A DNA stretch of 64,000 nt from assembly GCA_023512345.1 (NCBI GenBank), contig JAILZT010000010.1:1-64000 (forward strand), in the 5' to 3' direction. Of this stretch, positions 44,461-52,418 are shown piece by piece. The position numbers were made by a program, and so were the translations under genes. Under the pieces are notes generated by a model. The model ran no database searches, was not told where the DNA came from, and worked only from the letters and a program-made list of their open reading frames with translations. Source of the stretch: Paenibacillus sp. (GTDB lineage Bacteria; Bacillota; Bacilli; Paenibacillales; Paenibacillaceae). The number at the start of each line of letters is the position of its first letter. Position 1 is the stretch's first letter.

Positions 44461-44510
44461 GGGTCTAAAAAAGAAAGTGCGGCTCGATCGCACCGAATAG
44501 GGGTGTTGTA

Positions 44511-45260
44511 ATGAGACAAGAGCTTTCTTCAGAACAGAAAAGAATGGCGAAACGGCTGATGATCGCTTTGGATTATCCTGATGCTGAACAGGCTAGTCTG
44601 ATGATTGATAAGCTAGAGGGAATTCCTTGCTACATGAAGGTGGGGATGCAGCTTTTTTATGCGGCTGGCCCCGAATTAATTAAAGATTTGAAGCGCCGCG
44701 GGTATTCTGTATTTGTAGATCTCAAAATGCATGATATCCCCAATACGGTTAAAGGTGGTGCAGAAAGCCTGACTCAGCTTGGGGCGGATATGTTCAATGT
44801 CCATGCCTCTGGAGGTTCAGCCATGATGGAGGCGGCACGTGCGGGAGCAGTGGCTGCGATAAGCATCAATCCTTCGCTTAGCATGCCGCTGATTATCGCA
44901 GTCACACAGCTAACCAGCACTAGCCAGGAGGTCATGAACAACGAGATCGGTATATCCGGCAAGGTTACGGACACCGTTGTTCGATACGCCAAATTGGCGG
45001 CTGAGGCGGGTCTGGACGGAGTTGTGGCGTCACCGCAAGAGTCTGCAGCAATCACTGAAGCCTGTGGTCCTGCCTTTTGTATAGTTACCCCCGGGATCCG
45101 TCCGGCAGGTTCATCTATGGACGACCAGTCTCGAACCATGACACCGGGACAAGCTATCCAACAGGGCAGCCATTACCTCGTAATAGGCCGACCTATAACA
45201 GCTTCAGCTGACCCACGTCAATCAGCACTAAATATTATTGAGGAGATGATCCAGGCATGA
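44511..45260 (+). CDS. pyrF: Orotidine 5'-phosphate decarboxylase
   Basis: MIALDYPD, FVDLKMHDIPNTV. Confidence 0.96.
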   Translation: MRQELSSEQKRMAKRLMIALDYPDAEQASLMIDKLEGIPCYMKVGMQLFYAAGPELIKDLKRRGYSVFVDLKMHDIPNTVKGGAESLTQLGADMFNVHASGGSAMMEAARAGAVAAISINPSLSMPLIIAVTQLTSTSQEVMNNEIGISGKVTDTVVRYAKLAAEAGLDGVVASPQESAAITEACGPAFCIVTPGIRPAGSSMDDQSRTMTPGQAIQQGSHYLVIGRPITASADPRQSALNIIEEMIQA

Positions 45261-45898
45261 GCTCATTATTGAATAGAAGTGAACAAATTGCAGCCTACTT
45301 ATTAAATATTGGAGCAGTCGCACTGCAACCACAGGAACCCTTTACATGGACTTCCGGCATCAAATCCCCAATTTACTGTGATAACCGTTTGACGTTGTCT
45401 TACCCTGAAGTACGTAATTATATTGCGGATGCTTTTGCAGAACTTATTACAAGCCAGTATCCAGATGCTGAGGTGATTGCGGGTACGGCTACAGCAGGTA
45501 TTCCTCATGCCGCATGGGTTGCTCAGAAGCTGAATCTGCCAATGGCTTACATTCGTGATAAGGCCAAAGGTCATGGCAAACAAAACCAAATCGAGGGTAT
45601 TATTTCCCCCGGTCAGAAGGTTATCGTAATCGAGGATTTAATCTCCACGGGAGGTAGTTCCATTAAGGCAGCACAAGCTGTTCAAGAAGCTGGTGGTGTG
45701 CCGCTAGCTGTATTAGCCATCTTCAGCTATGAGCTGGATCGTGCTTCTGAAGCTTTTACTGCCTCAGGTGTACCCCTTCGCAGTTTATCCAACTACAGCA
45801 CGCTGATTGATGTTGCACTTAGTCAGAAGAAGATTGCCGATAATGATGTCGAACTGCTGCAGTCCTGGAGAAAAGATCCGGCAGCTTTTGGTGTGTAA
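45257..45898 (+). CDS. pyrE: Orotate phosphoribosyltransferase
   Basis: FTWTSGIKSPIYCDNR; VIVIEDLISTGGSSIKA. Confidence 0.97.
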   Translation: MSSLLNRSEQIAAYLLNIGAVALQPQEPFTWTSGIKSPIYCDNRLTLSYPEVRNYIADAFAELITSQYPDAEVIAGTATAGIPHAAWVAQKLNLPMAYIRDKAKGHGKQNQIEGIISPGQKVIVIEDLISTGGSSIKAAQAVQEAGGVPLAVLAIFSYELDRASEAFTASGVPLRSLSNYSTLIDVALSQKKIADNDVELLQSWRKDPAAFGV

Positions 45899-45907
45899 GG
45901 AATAAAA

Positions 45908-45941
45908 CTTCCCCCTTCACCTTGCGGTGAGGGGGTTTTTG
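45908..45941 (+). terminator. Terminator of the pyr operon
   Basis: CCCCCTTCACCttgcGGTGAGGGGGTTTTT. Confidence 0.88.
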
Positions 45942-46127
45942 CGTTCAAAAAGAGGTGTATTATTAACTTATAGTCATAAATACTGGAAATAACATGACCA
46001 AATCGTAGTTTAACTTTAAACAGCCTGTAACTTACACTCCAGTAAAAACCTTTATAATCCAAATTAAGGAGTCGCTTTAGTAGCCTGGTAAAGGTATGAA
46101 ACGATTATTTTTTGGGAGGGTAAAAGA

Positions 46128-47642
46128 ATGAATATAACTAAGGAAAAAGGAATGTTGGGGCGCTTGTTGAGTCTAAGCGTTTGTGTGACGCTTCTGCTGC
46201 CGCTGGCATCTGAAGGTTGGAATACCGCATGGGCTGAACCCTCTAAGACTCCGCCGGAGCAACGTGTGCTGCGCATAGGCAGTTTATGGAGCGGGGAGGA
46301 TGATACCTATTACCGCCAGCAATTCACCGATCTCTATGAATTTCAGCATCCGGAAATTAAGCTCGAACTCGTACCTGCAACAGAATCGAATGAGCTTCGT
46401 TTCAGCAGCACATACCCAGAGGTAAATACAAACAATTTGGAAAATATCCGTAGGATTATGAGCGGAACTGCACCGGTCGATGTAATCATCGCGGACAGCG
46501 CGCTACTGAAAAGTCTTGCGGAGAACAATCTAGTATTACCTTTACAGCCTTTTATAGACCGGGACCAATATGATATAAGCACTATGGCGCCTACTATGTT
46601 AGAAGGAATACGCGATCTGGGCGGAGGTAATTTGTTTGCGCTGGCCCCAACTTTTTCATCAAGTGCACTTTTTTATAATAAAAAAATCTTTGATGCTGCG
46701 AATGTACCTTATCCAACGAATGGGATGACATGGGACGAAATGTTCGCGCTTGCTGCGAAGGTTACGAAGGTTTCCAAGACGAAAGAGAAGCGTGTGTATG
46801 GATTCTCAATAAGTCGCTACTTGGGCGATCCATTCTGGGATATGCAGACCCAAATCGCTCCGCTTAAGCTTACCCCGTACGATATTAAGGGTGAGAAAAT
46901 GACAGTTAACACTACACAGTGGAGTAAACTATGGACAACTTACAGTGGACTTGTCAAAAATCAGACAGTGCCCGGACTGGATAATCAGGAGTATATATGG
47001 ACCGAAGGCAAACCCTATAACCCGGTTGAAGGAGACATGTTCCTCAACAGTAAAACTGCTATGGTTGTAGGTGAGTATGGTTATATTAATGAATTGGCTA
47101 CCGTACAACGGAACGCCTCAAAAATCAAAAATTATAAGCCCGTGGACTGGGGAGTGGTTACAGTTCCGTCGTTTGTTGAGAAGCCGGGTGTTGCCGTTGG
47201 AACTTACCTCGGCAATATGATGGCTATCGGTAACACTGCTAGAAATCCAGAGGATGCTTGGGACTTCATTAAATTTGTGAACAGCAAGGAAGTTGCTAAA
47301 ATCAAAGCACATAATCGCTATGAACTGACTTCTCGTAAGGAATATATTACTTCACCCGCGCCGAATGTGAACCTCGAGCCTTTTTACACCGTGAAGCCTC
47401 TGGCTCCAAATGATCCACAAATGGATAGATTACTCACTGACAAACCTGCCATTAGTCAGATCAATGATGTAGGCCGCAAGCTATTCGTTGAGGTTTACCA
47501 AGGGAAGAGAACGGTTCAGAATGCGCTAAAGGCATGGGAGAAACAGGGGAATACCATACTGCTAAAGCTGAAAAAAGATCCCAAAGCAACCTTTAATATG
47601 GAGACTGGTTGGCTTCAAAATAGTGCTGTGAAAAGTGACTAG
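46128..47642 (+). CDS. Extracellular solute-binding protein (family 1-like), orphan
   Basis: Signal peptide; FALAPTFSSSALFYNKKIFDAANVPYPTNGMTWDEMFALA; no adjacent permease genes. Confidence 0.85.
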   Translation: MNITKEKGMLGRLLSLSVCVTLLLPLASEGWNTAWAEPSKTPPEQRVLRIGSLWSGEDDTYYRQQFTDLYEFQHPEIKLELVPATESNELRFSSTYPEVNTNNLENIRRIMSGTAPVDVIIADSALLKSLAENNLVLPLQPFIDRDQYDISTMAPTMLEGIRDLGGGNLFALAPTFSSSALFYNKKIFDAANVPYPTNGMTWDEMFALAAKVTKVSKTKEKRVYGFSISRYLGDPFWDMQTQIAPLKLTPYDIKGEKMTVNTTQWSKLWTTYSGLVKNQTVPGLDNQEYIWTEGKPYNPVEGDMFLNSKTAMVVGEYGYINELATVQRNASKIKNYKPVDWGVVTVPSFVEKPGVAVGTYLGNMMAIGNTARNPEDAWDFIKFVNSKEVAKIKAHNRYELTSRKEYITSPAPNVNLEPFYTVKPLAPNDPQMDRLLTDKPAISQINDVGRKLFVEVYQGKRTVQNALKAWEKQGNTILLKLKKDPKATFNMETGWLQNSAVKSD

Positions 47643-47728
47643 ATAGACTGAACTTAACTAATTTTAAAGTTCGATTTAAATAGATGTACTAACACGCGTT
47701 GATGTCTGCTCAAGAAGAATGTGTAAGC

Positions 47729-47862
47729 TATACGGACTCAGGGGACGCTATTTACTCCATTTACTTGAATTCCTTATCCATACGGACTCAGGAGATCTTA
47801 TTTCCATGAATTCGGCTATAAATAGCCCGTTTTTCATAAATAAGGGATCTGTAGTCCGTATA
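47729..47862. repeat. ATACGGACTCAGG short intergenic repeats
   Basis: TATACGGACTCAGGGGACGCTATTT (47729) and CATACGGACTCAGGAGATCTTATTT (47779), 50 bp apart, plus inverted AGTCCGTATA at 47853. Confidence 0.7.
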
Positions 47863-47930
47863 GTATTATTAACCCGATCTACCTTAATATATAGTTACTG
47901 TATTTGCTGCTTATTTGGCTCAAGCTTTAA

Positions 47931-48000
47931 AGGAACGAAAGGAAATTTGAAAATGTAAGAGCGAAAGCGACCGCCGCCCTGAATTAAGGTGGCTTTTTTA
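47931..48000 (+). repeat. Truncated copy 4 of the structured element, fused to a terminator-like hairpin
   Basis: AGGAACGAAAGGAAATTTGAAAATGTAAGAGCGAAAGCGACCGCC matches the 5' half of copy 1; followed by GCCGCC...GGTGGCTTTTTT. Confidence 0.65.
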
Positions 48001-48113
48001 TTGCGCTCACACTGAATCCCGACTTCATCGTTTTGGGGTTATTTTATAAAAAGTGGGCATGCTATGTTCAGAGCAGAGGGTCATTTAATCCCAAAAAAGG
48101 AGAAGAGGGCAGC

Positions 48114-48278
48114 ATGAACTGGATATACTTCGCCAAGCTGTTCAGAACCAGATTCCAAGCTGGTTGTCTGGCAAAACGGCTAGAACAGGATGGCTGGATT
48201 TATGGTTATCATGATCCGCGTTTTGTAGAAATTTACCGCTCACGTAAAGGCCGCTATGGCGTTCGTTTCCTTCCTTAA
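48114..48278 (+). CDS. Small conserved-looking protein (54 aa)
   Basis: AGGAGAAGAGGGCAGC RBS region then MNWIYFAKLFRTRFQAGCLAKRLEQDGWIYGYHDPRFVEIYRSRKGRYGVRFLP. Confidence 0.6.
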   Translation: MNWIYFAKLFRTRFQAGCLAKRLEQDGWIYGYHDPRFVEIYRSRKGRYGVRFLP

Positions 48279-48361
48279 GAACATTTTCTATACGAGTACT
48301 TGACTAAATACCCCTATATAATGTATATTATTTATTGTCGCTGTTTGAATATGATTACTGA

Positions 48362-48442
<81 letters not shown>

Positions 48443-48485
48443 ATTTACAAGCAGCAATTATATATGACGGATATTTTTCTCATCC

Positions 48486-48559
48486 GGGCCCTTAGCTCAG
48501 TTGGTTAGAGCGGTCGGCTCATAACCGATTGGTCGGGGGTTCGAGTCCCTCAGGGCCCA
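48486..48559 (+). tRNA. tRNA with CAT anticodon (elongator Met or lysidine-modified Ile2)
   Basis: GGGCCCTTAGCTCAGTTGGTTAGAGCGGTCGGCTCATAACCGATTGGTCGGGGGTTCGAGTCCCTCAGGGCCCA; resembles the Ile2 (CAT) class. Confidence 0.93.
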
Positions 48560-48670
48560 CTTATTAAAAACCCTTACTCTGTAAGGGTTTTTTGCTGTCT
48601 ATGGGCTTGAATTTACTGGTGGGATAATGCTGAGAAAGGCGGGGGAAATGGATTTGCTAACGGATTTGCT
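48532..48670. repeat. attL-like direct repeat including the tRNA 3' end
   Basis: 139 bp, ungapped match to 50584-50722 with about 7 mismatches by eye. Confidence 0.9.
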
Positions 48671-48678
48671 AACGGGAG

Positions 48679-48822
48679 TTATATATCTATAGGAGCGAGC
48701 TGCTTTTCTGCAAATTTATTGAGCTCATTCTCGATTCTGTCAACGGCTTCTTCTTGCATGGTCGGCAGGAGATGGGAGTACCGTTCATTGAACATAGCGG
48801 GAGTCATACCAAGACGAATTGT
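48679..48822 (-). pseudogene. C-terminal relic of a tyrosine recombinase (integrase)
   Basis: Reverse strand reads TIRLGMTPAMFNERYSHLLPTMQEEAVDRIENELNKFAEKQLAPIDI*; RYSHLLPTMQEEA carries the catalytic-Tyr region; upstream frame closed by a stop. Confidence 0.8.
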
Positions 48823-48995
48823 TTAACTTTCTATTGTCATTTACAGAATGTCCCATATCAATTATATTTAGATTACACAGTAAGGGAGTACCGAGATAGA
48901 AGTTATAGAGTACGATAAGAGCCTCACTACTTGCAGATGGGGTAATTTATTTTATTCTAGGACTTTATGAAAACTGATAATTTCTGGGGGGACTT

Positions 48996-49616
48996 GTGAA
49001 AAATAAAACGTATGTAATTTTAATCGGTTCAGTTGCCCGAGATGATTTTGAAACTGAAAGCGATATTGATATTTGTCGAATAAATAACTTTAATAATATT
49101 GAAAAACTACCATTTTGGCCTAATGGACCAATTAGTTATATTGATTATGAATTTACTGATTTTATGCATTTATATAATTTAGGTAGTCTTTTCATATTTC
49201 ATATGTTTAGAGAGGGAACATTATTATTGGGCAACAACAGTGATTGGAATAAGCTAAAGTTCAATTTTAAGGTCCAGCAAAATTTCCATGAAGAATTATT
49301 AAATATTAAGAATATTACTGAAATATTTAAGAATATTGAAATTTTTGGCGGTAAATATCTATCCATGTATTCTAACTTCTATACACTTATAAAAAACTTC
49401 TCTATTTTTTTCTTAGCTGATAATAAAATATATAATTTTAATAAGAAAAAGGCGATATCTGCTGTCTTTGGTGAGACATACATTGATATTTTGATAGACT
49501 CTTATAATTATTTCGAAAGAGGAATAGTAAATACTAAGTGGGATTACGGAAACAAAGAACAGGCTAAAAAAATAGTAGAGTATTATTTGGTGAAAATGGA
49601 GGAAATACTGAAATGA
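48996..49616 (+). CDS. Nucleotidyltransferase (pol-beta/MNT-like) with helical C-terminal region
   Basis: VILIGSVARDDFETESDIDICRI = hGSxAR...SDID signature; GTG start after GGGGGGA. Confidence 0.75.
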   Translation: MKNKTYVILIGSVARDDFETESDIDICRINNFNNIEKLPFWPNGPISYIDYEFTDFMHLYNLGSLFIFHMFREGTLLLGNNSDWNKLKFNFKVQQNFHEELLNIKNITEIFKNIEIFGGKYLSMYSNFYTLIKNFSIFFLADNKIYNFNKKKAISAVFGETYIDILIDSYNYFERGIVNTKWDYGNKEQAKKIVEYYLVKMEEILK

Positions 49617-50035
49617 TTGGAAATGCTATGGTAATATCTCTTTGTGATATTTACGAAAATTATATTAGATATAGGAAACCGAAACAGAAGCGAAAAGAAA
49701 TTAAAATCATTAGTGATTCAGTAATTGAACAATTATATGTTTTTTATATAAATGATAAAAAATTTGATGGGAAAATGAATGTACGGCAAAAAGTAGTTGA
49801 AAAAATTAAGAATGCAACAACAAATCATGTTTCAAATGAAGATTTACTGGTATTAAATAGTTTTAATAATCTTCTACGAAGATATGATGAGGTTTTTGGG
49901 AAAGGTTATAATGATTATGAAGATCTTTTGGATGAATTTATTAATTCAATCTTGAGAGAACTTATAAAAAATATAACTTCTCATTCTTCATTAGTCGCTG
50001 ATCGAGATGCTATTAGGTTAAGGAGTTTTTTATAA
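49613..50035 (+). CDS. Hypothetical all-alpha protein, second gene of island operon
   Basis: 140 aa; start overlaps the stop of the upstream gene (ATGA). Confidence 0.7.
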   Translation: MIGNAMVISLCDIYENYIRYRKPKQKRKEIKIISDSVIEQLYVFYINDKKFDGKMNVRQKVVEKIKNATTNHVSNEDLLVLNSFNNLLRRYDEVFGKGYNDYEDLLDEFINSILRELIKNITSHSSLVADRDAIRLRSFL

Positions 50036-50490
50036 TGAATAATGAGAATAAAATTAATGTTATCATTAAAGCTTGGGAAACATATCAAAATCTCGCCAAA
50101 GGGTTTGGAGAAAATTGTTGGAAAATAAGATCTACAGGTATAGGTTTTTGGGCAGCATTAATGGCCTATGGATACCAAAATAAGGAAATTATAGTCTATG
50201 CATTTTCAATTCTTATCATTTTATTGTTCTTTTTTTTAGAATCTGGTATGCGACGCCTTCAAAATAAGTACATCAATAATTCTATTGAAATAGAGCGAAC
50301 TATTAATGATTATTTGGTTGGTGATGAATTAGCTCTACCAAGTAAAGGTATATCAACTAACATTTCGATTCCTACAATTCAGGATTTTTTTGAATTACTA
50401 ACGCTTAGAAGATGGATGTTTTGGTTCCCTTACCTTATACTTATTCTTACATCAATGTTAATGGGGTATATCACACCTCAGTTAACTTAG
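50035..50490 (+). CDS. Hypothetical multi-TM protein (SLATT/2TM effector-like), third gene of island operon
   Basis: 151 aa; TM segments GIGFWAALMAYGY, IIVYAFSILIILLFFFLE, WMFWFPYLILILTSMLMGYI with a soluble helix between; start overlaps upstream stop. Confidence 0.7.
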   Translation: MNNENKINVIIKAWETYQNLAKGFGENCWKIRSTGIGFWAALMAYGYQNKEIIVYAFSILIILLFFFLESGMRRLQNKYINNSIEIERTINDYLVGDELALPSKGISTNISIPTIQDFFELLTLRRWMFWFPYLILILTSMLMGYITPQLT

Positions 50491-50583
50491 TCTAAGAAAG
50501 CTGTCGTAACTTTTAATAAATTCATTGAACAGCACTTGATAAAAAGTTCTGGCACTGCGTAGTTCAATGTTTACTTTGCGTCC

Positions 50584-50722
50584 GTCGGGGGTTCGAGTCC
50601 CTCAGGGCCCACTTATTAAAAAGCCTTACTCTGTAAGGCTTTTTTGCTGTCTATTGGCTTGGATTTGGTGGTGGGATAATGCTGAGAAAAGCGGGGGAAA
50701 TGGATTTGCTAACGGATTTGCT
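50584..50722. repeat. attR-like direct repeat (tRNA 3' end duplicate)
   Basis: GTCGGGGGTTCGAGTCCCTCAGGGCCCACTTATTAAAAA... identical over the tRNA 3' 28 nt, then about 95% matched. Confidence 0.9.
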
Positions 50723-50990
50723 TCACGAAAAGATGCAACATTTAACTCTAGCTCCTGAATTTCACGATCTTGATTGAGGAGGATAGCAAAAGCCAGTATC
50801 TGGGTAGTAGGAGACGATTTATACGTTGAGAGATACGGCTCGTAAGCTACTCATAATTATACGTCATTCATTTATATACATAGGCATAGGCATTGGTGCC
50901 AACCAATTGCTAATTGCCGATACTTATGCAAAACAAATACTCATGAAATTAAACGGGGAATTATGGGTGAATAAATATACGGACTGAAAG

Positions 50991-51033
50991 AAGAACAGGT
51001 AGTTATCGTTACTGATAACCTTGTTCTTTTTTC
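50991..51033 (+). terminator. Intrinsic terminator
   Basis: AAGAACAGGTAGTTATCGTTACTGATAACCTTGTTCTTTTTT. Confidence 0.7.
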
Positions 51034-51499
51034 GTTCCTTCGGTTCTTACGAAAAGATAAAGCTTTAAATATTTCGCAATAAGTTCACTTATGAGGGAGT
51101 TTTCTATCTCGCTATAATTAGTTGGTCTTGAAAAAAAGAAAAGGGATGATTGAGATGACAGTAATATGCACACAAAAACAAGACTGCCATTATTTCAATC
51201 ATTTCAGTAAACACTATCACGTCTATTATAATGGCTTTGGAACGTGGATTCAGTAAAGAGGTTTACTTAGGTGTGGATCATCGTAATTTTCTCAGTAAGA
51301 TTGATTGCGGGAACGATTGTTGGAAAGCTGCTACCCAAATTCGTGGGACAGACTAACGGCAAAATGCCGGAGTGTTAATAAATACTGTATTAAATGTAAC
51401 GGTGTTATCTCTTTGATTAACCATTATAGGAACATGGGTCCTTCATATTTGGCCTAGAAACTTTGGTGTAGCCTTTTGGATTGAAGTATGAACTCGTAA

Positions 51500-51883
51500 C
51501 TAAGGCTTGATTGTTACTTTTGTAGCATACCATTTACCGTTTCTAAGTTTTAAAGTCAGGGTCACAGGTTCGGAGAATCCCCAATTGTCCTGATCATAGC
51601 GATGGGTTACAAATACTTTGGCGTAGCCGAAGAAGTGTAAGGGAAGCGGCACACCAATAGAATGATATTTAGGATGATAAGTATAATCCATGGATGACAT
51701 CTTCCGCTGAATGGGGTGGATAGAATCATAAGCTTGTTCATTCATGTAAGAGGAGTAGTTGGTGTTGTTATCCATACCAGAACGCAAAATAATCCGCACG
51801 TCACGAGCGATCCAAAAGCTAATAGCAATATAAATGACCAGTAGCATGGAACCTGTAACAATTACTGTTCTTTTAGTTTTCAA
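51500..51883 (-). CDS. Hypothetical membrane-anchored protein
   Basis: 127 aa with one N-terminal TM, extracellular beta-like C-terminus. Confidence 0.6.
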   Translation of the reverse strand: MKTKRTVIVTGSMLLVIYIAISFWIARDVRIILRSGMDNNTNYSSYMNEQAYDSIHPIQRKMSSMDYTYHPKYHSIGVPLPLHFFGYAKVFVTHRYDQDNWGFSEPVTLTLKLRNGKWYATKVTIKP

Positions 51884-52034
51884 TTCATCGCCTCTTAGGT
51901 TTTATGTTTTTTTACATTCATTAACAATACTATATATGTTAAAAATATCCAGATACATAAGAACTAAATTAAAGAGTATCTTATTTCATTTCCTGACATA
52001 GCCTGAATAAACGGCTTGAAGGGAGATTAGGCGA

Positions 52035-52292
52035 ATGGACTTGATTTGGATATTAATTGTCGGCGGGCTTATAGGCTGGTTCAGTGGCAATGTAATTGGT
52101 AAAGACGTACCAGGAGGAATTGTAGGAAATATTGTCGTAGGATTCATTGGGTCATGGTTAGGTACAGAGTTACTGGGGACTCGGGGGCCTCTTGTGGGGG
52201 GATTCTATATCATTCCGGCCATAGTAGGGTCTATACTGGCACTCCTGATTTTGTTCGCAATTACGCGCACAGGCGGTTATAGAAAGCGATAA
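52035..52292 (+). CDS. GlsB/YeaQ/YmgE family membrane protein
   Basis: GGLIGWFSGNVIGKDVPGGIVGNIVVGFIGSWLG. Confidence 0.88.
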   Translation: MDLIWILIVGGLIGWFSGNVIGKDVPGGIVGNIVVGFIGSWLGTELLGTRGPLVGGFYIIPAIVGSILALLILFAITRTGGYRKR

Positions 52293-52332
52293 AGCTATAT
52301 AAGCTATAATTCTTGATATGTATGTTCTTAAG

Positions 52333-52378
52333 GCTGCGACACAAGTCACTCAAATGACTTGTGTCGCAGCTTGTTTTG
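52333..52378. terminator. Strong hairpin terminator
   Basis: GCTGCGACACAAGTCA-ctcaaa-TGACTTGTGTCGCAGC + TTGTTTT. Confidence 0.75.
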
Positions 52379-52418
52379 ATTGCTCACGCTTTTGGTTGGC
52401 TAGTATTCCTCCGAGAAA

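Larger units (their letters stand above)
48679..50583. mobile_element. tRNA-associated mini-island with a three-gene cargo operon
   Basis: Flanked by 139-bp direct repeats derived from the tRNA 3' end; integrase relic at one end; visibly AT-rich cargo. Confidence 0.8.

Noticed and set aside
47729-47862. Possible CRISPR array from evenly spaced repeats
   Set aside because: Only two direct units with divergent flanks, a third unit inverted, no cas genes in the window.
47719-47958. 79-aa plus-strand ORF
   Set aside because: Runs through two repeat families; no coding character beyond chance.
50584-50611. Possible second tRNA gene
   Set aside because: Only the T-arm and acceptor 3' strand are present; no D-arm or anticodon arm upstream, so it is an att duplicate rather than a tRNA.
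50567-50758. 63-aa ORF MFTLRPSGVRVPQGPL...
   Set aside because: Spurious frame through the duplicated tRNA 3' end and terminator.
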